From NCBI RefSeq assembly GCF_006517625.1, contig NZ_VHQI01000005.1, positions 341-64,340 on the forward strand: DNA of 64,000 nt, given 5' to 3'. Below, in pieces: positions 8,792-17,807 of the stretch. The translations under genes and the position numbers were made by a program. This DNA comes from Mixta tenebrionis. GTDB lineage: Bacteria > Pseudomonadota > Gammaproteobacteria > Enterobacterales > Enterobacteriaceae. Under the pieces are notes generated by a model. The model made no database searches and was not told where the DNA came from. It saw nothing but the letters and a program-made list of their open reading frames with translations. Every line of letters starts with the position of its first letter. The stretch's first letter is position 1.

Positions 8792-10128
8792 GTTCTCAGT
8801 ACCGCATAAAGTTCAAGTTCAGGCTCTCCCAGCGTGCCCGGCGTGTAGAACATGCAGCTGCCGCTTTCCAGCATTTCCTGCGCGGCGGGGTGGGAAAGAT
8901 CGAGGGAGAAATACTGGTTTTCCAGGCGCAGCGGAATCGCCGCCGGTACATGCCGCAGCGGCCTGAGCGGTATCCCCTGGCGGGAGGCGTTAACCAGGCT
9001 GGTAACGTAGTCAGGACTGCCGACTTTACACTGGCGCGGGAACTGCTCCTGCAGCTGCGCCACCGGCAGCGGCGAACGCACCGAGAGATAGTAGTCGGCG
9101 CCTTCACGCAGACGCGGATCCTGCAAACGGGCCAGCCACTGACGCATCCGCTTGTCGTGCGTCAGCTCAATCGCCACCACCCGTGACGGCAGGCTGGCCT
9201 CCAGCAGATCATTTAACAGCTCAAACAGCGGCGGAAAGACGTCGTTGAGCTGCTGATGCTGATAGACCGGAATCGCGTTAACCTGATGCTCCAGCGAGAA
9301 GGTCAGCAGGCTGCCCGCCAGGCGCGCCAGCTCAGGATAGAGCCGCTCCGCCGCGCTCTGTGGAAAATGCTGAAACTGACCAAGCACCGGCTCGGCGCTG
9401 TTAAGCGCATTCAGCAGCCAGAACAGCGAAACGTCCGCTACCGCGAAATCCGCCATCCGCTCATTGCTTTCGCGGCGCATCGCCATCAGACGATTCAGAC
9501 GCGCGCGCAGTTGGGTCATCAGCAGTTCCAGCTGGGTCATCAGCCAGCGGCTGCCGCTCAGGGTAAGCAGCGGCGGCAGAAAGGTTTCATCCAGCGTCCA
9601 GCCGCCCTGCGAATCCTGCTGCAGGCGCGCCAGCGGGCAGGTGAGATAATCGCTGTTGTTCTGATGGGCAAAACGCAGCGTCAGCTCCGGCTGTATAACG
9701 GCAATCTGCCGATCGTCATCGCCAAACTGATTGCGGACATCATGCCAGCGCTGGCGATAGCGCACCGGACGCTCCGCCCTCTCCTCCGGCTTCAGGCAGT
9801 TGCCGCCGTTGGCGCGCAGCAGCGGCAACGCCAGCACCACGATCGCCTGCTGCTGCTCGCGGTCAAGCGCCAGCGCGGGCGGCAGAGGATCGGCGTTATC
9901 GGTATCGATCAGCGTACCGTCCTGAAAACGCAGGTGCAGCCGGCGCGCCTGCAGGCGCCCCAGCTTCAGCATATCCGGCTCAAAGCTGGCTTCAATAACC
10001 CCCCACGGATGGTTAAGTCCCATTTGCGCGATACATTCTGCGGTCCAGGCGGTCCAGGCGGCCTGCTGTTGGAAATGCTGGGGCGCGATCATTATGCCGC
10101 GGCCCCATAAAGGTTGTTCCGTCTTCAC
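8788..10128 (-). CDS. tssK: TssK, T6SS baseplate-to-membrane connector
   Basis: 446 residues, family-typical length. The N-terminus (WGRGIMIAPQHFQQQ) is a hallmark of TssK, which forms trimers linking the baseplate wedge (TssEFG) to TssL. The start is GTG at 10128, which overlaps by GTGA with the stop of a 42-codon remnant of tssC (10125-10253), so tssK translation is probably coupled to that vestigial reading frame. No other ribosome-binding site is obvious. In canonical clusters tssK directly follows tssC; here a full tssC lies 8 kb upstream and only its first 35 codons survive here. Confidence 0.93.
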   Translation of the reverse strand: MKTEQPLWGRGIMIAPQHFQQQAAWTAWTAECIAQMGLNHPWGVIEASFEPDMLKLGRLQARRLHLRFQDGTLIDTDNADPLPPALALDREQQQAIVVLALPLLRANGGNCLKPEERAERPVRYRQRWHDVRNQFGDDDRQIAVIQPELTLRFAHQNNSDYLTCPLARLQQDSQGGWTLDETFLPPLLTLSGSRWLMTQLELLMTQLRARLNRLMAMRRESNERMADFAVADVSLFWLLNALNSAEPVLGQFQHFPQSAAERLYPELARLAGSLLTFSLEHQVNAIPVYQHQQLNDVFPPLFELLNDLLEASLPSRVVAIELTHDKRMRQWLARLQDPRLREGADYYLSVRSPLPVAQLQEQFPRQCKVGSPDYVTSLVNASRQGIPLRPLRHVPAAIPLRLENQYFSLDLSHPAAQEMLESGSCMFYTPGTLGEPELELYAVLRT

Positions 10129-10253
10129 CGTTCACCTGCCTTATGCGGCTGCAGGTTGATATTTTTCGACGACGAGACGTACAGGCGCCCCAATCCCGGA
10201 CGTTCCAGCACCTGGCTCACGCCGTCCGCAGCGTTTTTATGTTGTACAGACAT
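10125..10253 (-). pseudogene. tssC' remnant: 42-codon leader frame upstream of tssK
   Basis: The frame starts MSVQ and reads SQVLERP and INL in register with the N-terminus of the intact TssC (MSVQ...SQVLERP...KINL), then diverges and stops in a TGA that overlaps the GTG of tssK. About 35 codons of homology survive; the rest of the ~513-codon gene is absent. The tssB-tssC intergenic sequence before it (about 10254-10300) is also conserved against 20031-20062. It is therefore a truncated second tssC, possibly retained as a translational lead-in for tssK. Confidence 0.85.
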
Positions 10254-10300
10254 CAGCATCTTCTCTTGTTAATCCGTTAATCCGGTTGCCGTTACGCCTG

Positions 10301-10588
10301 CTATGACGCCAGCGCAGACGGCTCGCTGTGCGGCCCAACGCCCAGCGTCGGGCTGCGCCATAGCTTTTCCAGAGGGGCGCAGCCAGCAAAAACGCTGTGA
10401 GCTTTATTTTTATTAATATTAATTTTTTGACCTTCGGAGGTGGGCGACATGGTTCGGCCATAGCGGTCATCGCCGGCGGGCGGCAAACTCAGGCGCAGGC
10501 GCGCTTTTTTCCGGGCCGGGCCGGCAGACAGAGCAAAATTCAGGTGGATACGCGCCTGCGGTAATTTCCGCCGAAAGCGGTCATTCAT
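10301..10588 (-). pseudogene. tssB' remnant with internal deletion
   Basis: A 95-codon frame aligns with intact TssB at both ends: RF..K.PQAR, GQKININKN and SVFAGCAP match its first 72 residues, then LEKLWRSPTL..G..SE.SAL matches its last ~26 residues. About 67 residues of the middle are missing without breaking the frame. An AAGGAA site still precedes the ATG. TssB without its central part should not build a sheath with TssC, so I call it a pseudogene; a regulatory or dominant-negative role cannot be excluded. Confidence 0.85.
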
Positions 10589-10591
10589 GAA

Positions 10592-11152
10592 TAATTCCTT
10601 TTAGCGCTGCGTGATATTTTCTGCATCACATTTCCCTGCGTGCAATAATAAATTATTAAGCACGAAAGAAGCAATTATTCCTCCCGTTGGCTTAATTGAT
10701 AAAATTAATAAGATTTTTCCATTAATAATTAGCAAATCTTTCGTATTAAGTTGAGAAAAACCTGCTGTTTTAAAGAACTTTAAAACAGCAGAGGTTTGTT
10801 AGCGCGGCCAGCGCCAGAGCCTGACTCAACGACAGGATCTGGACTGTTAACAATCAGGATATCCCTCCGTTTTTTAGCGCAGCTACATTGCGGAAATTAA
10901 GCGCGGGCGTAAGTTAATGTGTCGCCTGCACGGCTCCCCGTTAAGGTTTATTGTCACAAGCGCCGGCAGACACAATTAACGCGCCGCCTGCACGGATCTC
11001 CGCGAAGGATTATCATCAGCGAGCACGGATATCGGCGCAATTAACGCGCTCGCCATTTCGCCACCTCAAAATAATTAGCCGGCAAGCCGATTATTATTGC
11101 GCTCATCAGCAATAATTACGCGTTGCGTGAATAAGCGCGTCCGGGACGCGCG
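10592..11152. other. 561-bp intergenic region between tssB' and the VasL-like gene
   Basis: The part next to tssB' (10592-10760) is AT-rich and probably holds the promoter of the tssB'-tssK operon, though I see no clear -35/-10 pair. A strong terminator lies at 10754-10791. The part at 10900-11150 is GC-richer, with two near-identical stretches, CGCCTGCACGG at about 10924 and 10987, and no coding frame I recognise. Confidence 0.5.
10754..10791 (-). terminator. Perfect 14-bp inverted repeat plus T-tract, terminator of the upstream T6SS operon
   Basis: Arms 10762-10775 and 10778-10791 (CTGCTGTTTTAAAG and its exact complement, 2-nt centre). On the minus strand it is followed by GTTTTT. It lies after the VasL-like gene and before tssB', splitting the T6SS cluster into two transcription units. 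Confidence 0.75.
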
Positions 11153-12496
11153 TTAATCGTCGTTGTTTAACGTCTCTTTCTGTCCAATAAGAAAATAACG
11201 GTTTTGCAGCAGGTCCAGCGCGGTGGCTGCCTGCCGCTGTTCCGCTCCCGTTTCAGCGCGCTGTTCCTGCGCAGCGACATATCTTCGCAGCCGCTCTTCC
11301 GCAGGCACTGCGCGGTTAAACGCTTTCTGGGCTGCATATACCGCCGTTTTCAGCTCGCTGACCGTCATATACTTACCGCGCTTTTCATCCAGCGCGTTCA
11401 GGCGATCCGCCAGCTGCTGCAGCTGCTGCATACCCTCATGCCAGCCGCCCAGCGCCTCAACAGGCAGCGCATTAGCTTCGATACTTTGCCGCCAGCGGCG
11501 AACCACCTCTTCCGTTTGCGGATTATCCGGCCACAGCGCCTGCGCCTGCAGCGCCAGCTGCTGTCCGTAACGTTGGCGCCAGTCGGGCGACAGCGTCATC
11601 ATGCGCTCCAGCTGAGCGTAGGTCTGCTCCGCCCACTCTTCGCTTCGCTGCATAATGCTGGTTGAATGCTGCAGCTGCTGTAGCTGCGCATCGGTTAAAA
11701 ATAGCGGCAGCGGCGTCATCGTCGCGGCCAGCAGTTTTTCCTCATCAACCGGCTGCTGCAGGGTTGTCCAGCCCCACAGCAGCGCCGCGCCAGCCAGCAA
11801 AGCGGCGCCGACGCCGGCGATAAAATATCTGAAGCCGCCTTTTCCCGCGGGCCTGGCTATCTCGCTGCCGGGCGCAGGCCGCAGTGAAATAACATTATCC
11901 GCAGCGGGCTGCCGTTCCGGCGGCGCCAGCGCCTCAGCAGGCAGCGCCACCGCGGGCGACGCCTCCCCGACGCCGGCCAGATTCTCCAGCCGGACGATCG
12001 CCTGCTTAACCTGTCGCAGCAGAATATCCGTTCCGCTCGCCTGCCTCACTTTATGGCGCGCCAGCGTTTCGCCCAGATCGCTTAACCGTTTTTCAGCCTG
12101 ATACAGCAGCGGCAAATCGTCAGCATCGTTCAGCGCCAGCGTGCGAAACACTTTTTGCAGCCGCTGGCTGAGGCCAGAGATAATTTCTATCCGTCCATGG
12201 GTGCTGGCCGGCCACATCACCGCCCAGTGGCGCGCCGTCAGCGTGTCCGTCAGCGCCAGGCCTTCATTTAAGCCGCGCAGACCGTCAATATGCGTGCGGG
12301 CAAGGCTGTACCAGGCCGCGGTTTGCAAATCTACGCCGTTCTGCCCGAACAGCGCCAGACTGAGGCTTTCAACGTGCCGCCAGTCAACGTCCGGTCTGGC
12401 CGGGTGGGATAACTTGCTGAGTTCATTGCGCAGAGCGGCATAATCCGGCAGCATGCGCGGATCGCCGCCGGTTTTGATATCGTTAGCATTTTTCAC
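11153..12496 (-). CDS. VasL-like T6SS protein (TssA-related, ImpA N-terminal type)
   Basis: 447 residues from a GTG start. The N-terminal ~180 residues resemble the ImpA N-terminal region (DLP..., LARTHIDGLRGLNEGL, WP at about residue 95), a single transmembrane segment lies at about 225-242 (FIAGVGAALLAGAALLWGW), and the C-terminal part is a helical VasL domain (MTVSELKTAVYAAQKAFN). Such membrane-anchored TssA-like proteins act at the distal end or stop of the sheath in related systems; its exact role here is inferred from family. It follows tssE by 31 bp. Confidence 0.8.
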   Translation of the reverse strand: MKNANDIKTGGDPRMLPDYAALRNELSKLSHPARPDVDWRHVESLSLALFGQNGVDLQTAAWYSLARTHIDGLRGLNEGLALTDTLTARHWAVMWPASTHGRIEIISGLSQRLQKVFRTLALNDADDLPLLYQAEKRLSDLGETLARHKVRQASGTDILLRQVKQAIVRLENLAGVGEASPAVALPAEALAPPERQPAADNVISLRPAPGSEIARPAGKGGFRYFIAGVGAALLAGAALLWGWTTLQQPVDEEKLLAATMTPLPLFLTDAQLQQLQHSTSIMQRSEEWAEQTYAQLERMMTLSPDWRQRYGQQLALQAQALWPDNPQTEEVVRRWRQSIEANALPVEALGGWHEGMQQLQQLADRLNALDEKRGKYMTVSELKTAVYAAQKAFNRAVPAEERLRRYVAAQEQRAETGAEQRQAATALDLLQNRYFLIGQKETLNNDD

Positions 12497-12527
12497 ACGA
12501 TTTATTCCGGGAAATCAAACAAGAAAA

Positions 12528-12983
12528 TTAATAAACGGAGCCGTTGTGGATAAACTGCTGCTGTTTCAGATGGCGCAGCAGCACGCGCCCTTCCGGCATA
12601 AACTCGGTGCCGTAGCGCACCAGCCCTATCCCCTTCAGCTCGGCGTCAATGGCGTAACGCAGCTCGCCCGGCTGCGTTTGTTCCAGCATCACAACCGCAA
12701 TTTTTTTCAGCCTGGGCTCATATTTCAACAGCACGCCGGAAAGGGTGGTCATCAGCTGATGGGCGGTGCCGGGCATACCCTGCAGGATCTTCGTCATATC
12801 CGGCAGGCCGTAATCGGGCAGGTGCGCCAGCGTACCGGCGCGGGCGTTGAGAATGCGCTGCATATTATCCAGCACCGACAGGATGAGCTGATTCTCCTCG
12901 CTGACCTGCTGCAGATCGAGACCGCCGGTAAAGTTGCCGGTCAGCATTTCATAGAGCGAAGGCGAATGATGAATATAGGGCAT
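12528..12983 (-). CDS. tssE: TssE, gp25-like T6SS baseplate wedge protein
   Basis: 151 residues. Contains the gp25/lysozyme-like pattern of TssE: SVLDNMQRILNAR, then LPDYGLPDM, and a C-terminal beta region (RYAIDAELKG). TssE forms the wedge of the T6SS baseplate with TssF and TssG, neither of which is in the window. AAGGAG lies 6 nt before the ATG. Confidence 0.9.
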   Translation of the reverse strand: MPYIHHSPSLYEMLTGNFTGGLDLQQVSEENQLILSVLDNMQRILNARAGTLAHLPDYGLPDMTKILQGMPGTAHQLMTTLSGVLLKYEPRLKKIAVVMLEQTQPGELRYAIDAELKGIGLVRYGTEFMPEGRVLLRHLKQQQFIHNGSVY

Positions 12984-13081
12984 GGTTACTCCTTAACCGG
13001 TAGCAGCAGCCCTGGCCGCTGCAGTTCACTTTAACGCACTTTGTCGGGAGCGGGTTCCGGCGGCGCGCCATCCTTCCGCAA

Positions 13082-13180
13082 TTATTTTTTCACACGTGCG
13101 GGCATTGCCATGCGCGCAAACGCCTTACCATCTGAACGGATGAATGCCGACAACCGCGGCGAGCGTTTCGGCGTCGGCAT
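13082..13180 (-). CDS. Possible 32-codon basic peptide coupled to tssA stop
   Basis: An ATG shares one base with the tssA stop codon (TGATG) and opens a 32-codon frame rich in Lys/Arg, ending at TAA in a T-rich stretch. I do not recognise it. It could be the decayed start of a lost T6SS gene or chance; the stop-start coupling is the only support. Confidence 0.2.
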   Translation of the reverse strand: MPTPKRSPRLSAFIRSDGKAFARMAMPARVKK

Positions 13181-14805
13181 CACGCGCACAGCACCGCCGC
13201 CCTTACCGGGTCGAGCTGGATTAAGCCGCTCAGCAGCTTATCCATCTGCGGCTGTAGCCGCTGCCTGTCGCTTTCGCTGCGGCTGGCCTTCAGGCGCAGC
13301 AGGCGCAGGGAGCGAGCTTTAACCTCGAACGTCAGATCCGGTTCCCACTGCGCCAGCGTGAGCGCGGCCGCCGCGTCGTCCAGCTCGGTCAGGATATGCG
13401 CCGCCAGCTCGTTTTTACCGTACTGCTCGGCGATACGCGCCATCAGCAGGCGCAGCAGCCAGCGATTGCGCGTCCGTTCAGCCTCCGGGCGATGCTGTAG
13501 CCAGCCGAGCGCCGCTTCAATACCTTCTTTATCTGCCATCGCCAGCGCTTCCGGCTCCAGCAATAAAATATCATCCTGGACGGGCGCCAGCGCGGCTGCA
13601 GTTTCGCCGCTCCAGCCGTCCAGAGTGTCCAGCACCTGCTGGTTTATCCAGTTAAGCGTCGCTTCATCGGCAAAGGGGCTGCCGTCATTCCAGGCCAGGC
13701 TTTCCACGCCCGGCAGGCGGCTCAGCAGGCCCTGTAGATCCTGCCGCACGATTTCGGCCCAGGCCTCATATGCGCCGCCTAGCCGACTTAGCGCCTGATG
13801 CAGATACCACTGCAGATCGAGCCAGAGATGATTTACCCCCTCGGCAAACATGCGATCGCCCTGTTCCATCAGCTCCAGCCAGCTTTGCTGTAAATAGAGC
13901 CGCTTGAGCTGAGCGCGATATTCCGCCTTTGGCGGAGCCAGGCGCGTACGCCCCTGCGCATCCAGCGCCGGCAGCTGATGCAGCGTATCCCAGCGAACGC
14001 TTTTCATCAGGCGATGAGCGGAGAGCCATCCCTCCGGCTGGTCGCGCAGATAATTCGCCAGCTGCCTGGCCTGCTCCATCAGCTCGCGTCCGGAAGCGAT
14101 AGCGGCAGTCTGGGCGTTAAATACCGTCCCGCTGGCTTTTAACTGCTCGTCGCTGCTGCTGTTTTGCGGCACCAGCGTAGTCATGCCGCCAGACTGCGCC
14201 ATGCGGTTTTCCAGCGCGCGATAGAGTGCGCCCAGCTCAGGCTGCGCCGCGCTGTCCCAGCTTTCCGTTGCCTGCGCAATCAACGCCAGCGCGCCAACTT
14301 CCTGAGTAAATTCATCCTTGCTGACCTCCGGGTGCAGCGCCAGCGTATCAAGCATTCGGCTGCTCGCCAGCCAGTCAAGCGCCGCTTTACGCTGCCTTTC
14401 TCGTACCGGATAAAGGCTGTGCTGATAACGTTTCAGCAGTGCGGCAAGCAGGCTAAGCCCCTGAATAAAACCCGCTTCGCCATCCAGCTGCAGGCGCGCC
14501 CAGACGTAAAAGGCGGCCACACGGATATCTTTACTGCTTTGCACCAGCAGCTTTTCCGCCAGCGCAGCGATCTGTTCGCTGTTGATGCCGGAGAGTTTAT
14601 TAACCTCTTCGCGGATAAGCAGGAAATCATCGTCGTAGCTGATATCTTCGCCCGCTGGCTGCTGTTCAGAAATAGGCGCCAGCCAGCGCTCCCACCGTTC
14701 AAGCGCATCCTGCATCTGCTGCATCAGCGCCTGCGGCTCAGCTCCGCAGAGGTTCAAAAGGGTGTTCAGTGTGGTCATAAAGCGTTCCGCTGCATGTTCA
14801 GTCAT
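13180..14805 (-). CDS. tssA: TssA, T6SS sheath/tube assembly factor
   Basis: 541 residues. The N-terminal ImpA-related domain is clear (LAPISEQQPAGEDISYDDDF at about 41-60, and the VWARLQLDGEAGFIQGL region), followed by a long helical C-terminal part of the VasJ/TssA type. TssA docks on the membrane complex and primes tube and sheath growth. The first ATG (14805) has AGGA too close to it; the ATG at 14778 with GCGGAA 6 nt upstream may be the true start. It lies 196 nt after clpV and 196 nt before tssE, wider gaps than in the tssK-vgrG block. Confidence 0.9.
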   Translation of the reverse strand: MTEHAAERFMTTLNTLLNLCGAEPQALMQQMQDALERWERWLAPISEQQPAGEDISYDDDFLLIREEVNKLSGINSEQIAALAEKLLVQSSKDIRVAAFYVWARLQLDGEAGFIQGLSLLAALLKRYQHSLYPVRERQRKAALDWLASSRMLDTLALHPEVSKDEFTQEVGALALIAQATESWDSAAQPELGALYRALENRMAQSGGMTTLVPQNSSSDEQLKASGTVFNAQTAAIASGRELMEQARQLANYLRDQPEGWLSAHRLMKSVRWDTLHQLPALDAQGRTRLAPPKAEYRAQLKRLYLQQSWLELMEQGDRMFAEGVNHLWLDLQWYLHQALSRLGGAYEAWAEIVRQDLQGLLSRLPGVESLAWNDGSPFADEATLNWINQQVLDTLDGWSGETAAALAPVQDDILLLEPEALAMADKEGIEAALGWLQHRPEAERTRNRWLLRLLMARIAEQYGKNELAAHILTELDDAAAALTLAQWEPDLTFEVKARSLRLLRLKASRSESDRQRLQPQMDKLLSGLIQLDPVRAAVLCA

Positions 14806-15001
14806 TCCTGCGCCATTACCTGCGGCAAGGAATTAAATAAGTTGAAACGGCTGGCTTATCAATGCGTCGTCGCTACGTTGCGCGCTTTCCAGCAAGGAAG
14901 CGCCGGACCAGCCTGCCGGCGCTTACCGGCGAGCGCAGTTAATAACCAGCAAAGCCAATAGCCTGCACGCGCCATTGCACGGCTGAGGTGACCAGCGATA
15001 T

Positions 15002-17650
15002 TTACTTCGACGCGCCGGCCTCAAACGTCAGCTCAATCCCTTCGTCTTCGCTCCAGCCCAGTGAGAGCGCCTGCGGTTTCTGCTTCGCCGCCATATGCAT
15101 CAGCAGCTGCTGGCTCAGCACCGGCAAAATCTGCTGGTTAAGCAGGCTGTCGACGTTGCGCGCGCCGGTATCCGGCAGCAGACAGGCGGCGGTCAGCGCA
15201 TCGTACAGATTTTCTGCAATGTGCGTGGCCAGCCCGTAATGACGCTGCAAACGCCTGCTGACCTGCTCCAGCTTCATCTGCACGATAGTACGCATCGCCG
15301 CGGCCGCCAGCGGGCGATAGATAACCGTCTGAAAACGGGCCAGCAGCGCGGGCTGGAAATGATCGCGCAGCAGCGGACGCAGCAGCTCATGCAGATCGCC
15401 TTCGGTCGCCTCCGGCCGCTCATCCAGCAGCTGCATCAAATGGTCGCTGCCCAGGTTAGAGGTCATCAGAATGACGGTATTGCGGAAATCAATTTCACGC
15501 CCTTCGCCGTCGCGCATAAAGCCGCGATCGAATACCTGGTAAAACAGGTTCATTACGTCACGGTGCGCCTTCTCCACCTCATCCAGCAGTACCACGCTGT
15601 AAGGGCGCTTGCGCACCGCCTCGGTAAGAATGCCGCCCTGACCATAGCCCACATAGCCCGGCGGCGAGCCTTTAAGCTGAGAAACCGTTTGCGGTTCCTG
15701 ATATTCGGAGAGGTTAATGGTAATCAACGATTTTTCCCCGCCGTACAGGCAGTCTGCCAGCGCCAGCGCGGTTTCAGTCTTTCCCACGCCGCTTGGCCCT
15801 ACCAGCAGGAAAACGCCCTGCGGCCCGTTTTCCGATGTCAGACCGGTTTTGGCGGCACGCAGGCGGCGGGCGATCGCCGCCAGCGCCGCATCCTGGCCGA
15901 CAACGCGTTTGCCGATTTCATCTTCCAGCGTCAGCAGCTCGCTCTGCTCATCCTTCATCAGCGAAGAGAGCGGTACGCCGGTCCAGTCGGCGACTACATT
16001 AGCCACGGTGCGGCTGTCGACATCGATCTGCAGCAGCGCGTTATCCTGCTGAATTTGCGCCAGTTCATCCTGCAGCGCATGGATTTCCGCCTGGCGACTG
16101 ATATCCTGACGGCAGCTCATCAGCTGCTGCGCCAGCGCCTTCTGACGGGCAAAGTGCTCCTCTCCCTGGCTCAGCTCGTGCGCCAGCTCATGGCGCAGCG
16201 CTTCAATCGCGGCCAGACGACCGTCATCATGCCTGCCGCCAACGGCAATATCCTCCAGCAGCGCCTGCTGTTCCAGCTCCAGCGCGCCGATTTGCGCTCT
16301 GAGGCGGGTAAGAGGTTCCGGAATAGTATCAAGGCTCATGCGAATGCGCGCCGCTGCGGTATCCAGCAGATCGACGGCTTTATCCGGCAGCTGACGCCCG
16401 GTGAGGTAGCGGCGGGAGAGCGTGACCGCGGCGCGCACCGCCGCGTCGGTGATATGTACGCCGTGATGCGCGGCGTAGCGCGGCTTCAGCCCGCGCAGCA
16501 TCAGGCAGGCGGTATCATCATCCGGCTCATCCACCTTGACCATCTGGAAGCGCCGCTCCAGCGCCGCATCGCGCTCAAAATATTGCTTATATTCGCTCCA
16601 GGTGGTGGCGGCGATAGTACGCAATTCGCCGCGCGCCAGCGCCGGCTTTAGCAGATTCGCCGCATCCGCGCCGCCCGCCTGGTTACCGGCGCCAATGATG
16701 GTATGCGCTTCATCAATAAACAGCAGCACCGGCGTCGGCGACTGCTGCACGGCGTCAATCACGTTTTTCAGCCGTTGCTCGAACTCGCCTTTTACGCCCG
16801 CGCCCGCCTGCAGCAGGCCGAGATCCAGCGTACGCAGCGCCACGGACTGCAGGCTTTCCGGCACGTTGCCTTCGGCGATACGCAGCGCCAGCCCTTCAAC
16901 CAGCGCCGTTTTACCGACGCCCGGCTCGCCGACCAGGATAGGATTGTTTTTGCGGCGGCGAGAAAGGATATCCACCATCTGACGAATTTCATTGTCGCGG
17001 CCAAATACCGGATCGATGCTGCCCTCTTTTGCTTTGGCGGTAATATCCAGCGTGAACTTATCCAGCGCATTTTGTAGCGCCGGCGTCAGCTCGCCGCCTT
17101 TGAGGGTCGCCGCGTCCGGCGTCGCGGCCAGCCCGACGTCACCGCCGTAGCGCTGCGCCAGCTCAGCTTCCTGCTGGACTTCCGGGCGCTCGTCCGACTG
17201 CGCATCCAACAACGGACGCAGGCGCTCAAGCTGGCTCTGCGCCAGGGTCAGCAGCGGCCACAGCGCATCGCAGCGTATCAGACCGGGCTTATCCACCAGC
17301 GCCATCATCAAATGAACGCTGCGGATCTGTTCCTCATCGGCCAGCGAAGCGCGCAGCCACGCCTCCTGCATCAACGCCTGAATATTATCCGACAACTGCG
17401 GACGTTCACGTACGGAACGCGGCAGCGTATCCAGCCAGCTCAGCAGCTGCTGCCAGAGGGTATCCATATCCCATTCATAGCGGCGCGCCAGCACCATCAA
17501 ATCGCCTTCGCCCTGCTCCAGCAGTTTCAGCAGCCAGTGCTCCGGCAGAATTTCCGCATGGGCGCGGGTCTGGCACAGGGAAGCCGCCCCTTCGAGCGCG
17601 CGCGCGCAATAAGGATTGAGACGACGTAACAAAACGGCTGGATTTTCCAT
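15002..17650 (-). CDS. clpV: ClpV (TssH), AAA+ ATPase recycling the T6SS sheath
   Basis: 882 residues, full length. N-terminal Clp repeat domain, first AAA+ module with Walker A GEPGVGKT near residue 240 and Walker B LLFIDEAH, a coiled middle region (EALRHELAHELSQGEEHFARQ), and second module with GPSGVGKT near residue 615 and a VVLLDEVEKAH Walker B. It pulls contracted TssBC sheaths apart in the cytoplasm. GAGAG precedes the ATG. A terminator between hcp and clpV (17773-17801) suggests clpV is made at lower level than Hcp. Confidence 0.96.
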   Translation of the reverse strand: MENPAVLLRRLNPYCARALEGAASLCQTRAHAEILPEHWLLKLLEQGEGDLMVLARRYEWDMDTLWQQLLSWLDTLPRSVRERPQLSDNIQALMQEAWLRASLADEEQIRSVHLMMALVDKPGLIRCDALWPLLTLAQSQLERLRPLLDAQSDERPEVQQEAELAQRYGGDVGLAATPDAATLKGGELTPALQNALDKFTLDITAKAKEGSIDPVFGRDNEIRQMVDILSRRRKNNPILVGEPGVGKTALVEGLALRIAEGNVPESLQSVALRTLDLGLLQAGAGVKGEFEQRLKNVIDAVQQSPTPVLLFIDEAHTIIGAGNQAGGADAANLLKPALARGELRTIAATTWSEYKQYFERDAALERRFQMVKVDEPDDDTACLMLRGLKPRYAAHHGVHITDAAVRAAVTLSRRYLTGRQLPDKAVDLLDTAAARIRMSLDTIPEPLTRLRAQIGALELEQQALLEDIAVGGRHDDGRLAAIEALRHELAHELSQGEEHFARQKALAQQLMSCRQDISRQAEIHALQDELAQIQQDNALLQIDVDSRTVANVVADWTGVPLSSLMKDEQSELLTLEDEIGKRVVGQDAALAAIARRLRAAKTGLTSENGPQGVFLLVGPSGVGKTETALALADCLYGGEKSLITINLSEYQEPQTVSQLKGSPPGYVGYGQGGILTEAVRKRPYSVVLLDEVEKAHRDVMNLFYQVFDRGFMRDGEGREIDFRNTVILMTSNLGSDHLMQLLDERPEATEGDLHELLRPLLRDHFQPALLARFQTVIYRPLAAAAMRTIVQMKLEQVSRRLQRHYGLATHIAENLYDALTAACLLPDTGARNVDSLLNQQILPVLSQQLLMHMAAKQKPQALSLGWSEDEGIELTFEAGASK

Positions 17651-17678
17651 AATTTTCTCTCTTTATCTGGTCCCTGAC

Positions 17679-17718
17679 ACGCTACCGCCCTTCGCTGTTT
17701 ACCCAAGCGCATAAGGTC
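17679..17718. repeat. Copy 2 of the ~40-bp element shared with the vgrG upstream region
   Basis: Located 29 bp before the clpV start; matches 6378-6416 (before vgrG) with two mismatches and a 1-nt insertion. It falls between the hcp terminator and clpV. Confidence 0.75.
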
Positions 17719-17772
17719 AGAGTGGTGGAGCGATCGCTTTTTTGCTGAAAATCCGCCCGGCAGACGCTCAGC

Positions 17773-17801
17773 AAAAAAAGCGGACGGGTTTCCCCGCCCG
17801 C
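17773..17801 (-). terminator. Terminator after hcp
   Basis: Minus-strand hairpin of 9 bp (GCGGGCGGG/CCCGTCCGC, one G-U) with a 4-nt loop and seven Ts. Placed 6 bp after the hcp stop, it probably allows partial read-through into clpV. Confidence 0.85.
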
Positions 17802-17807
17802 GTCGGC

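Noticed and set aside
9256-10110. 284-codon plus-strand frame opposite tssK
   Set aside because: Shadow frame, Arg/Gln/His-rich, no homology pattern.
15095-16651. Long plus-strand frame (518 codons) inside clpV
   Set aside because: Antisense shadow of a GC-rich, highly conserved gene; product is low-complexity (Arg/Gln/His-rich) with no family features and no ribosome site.
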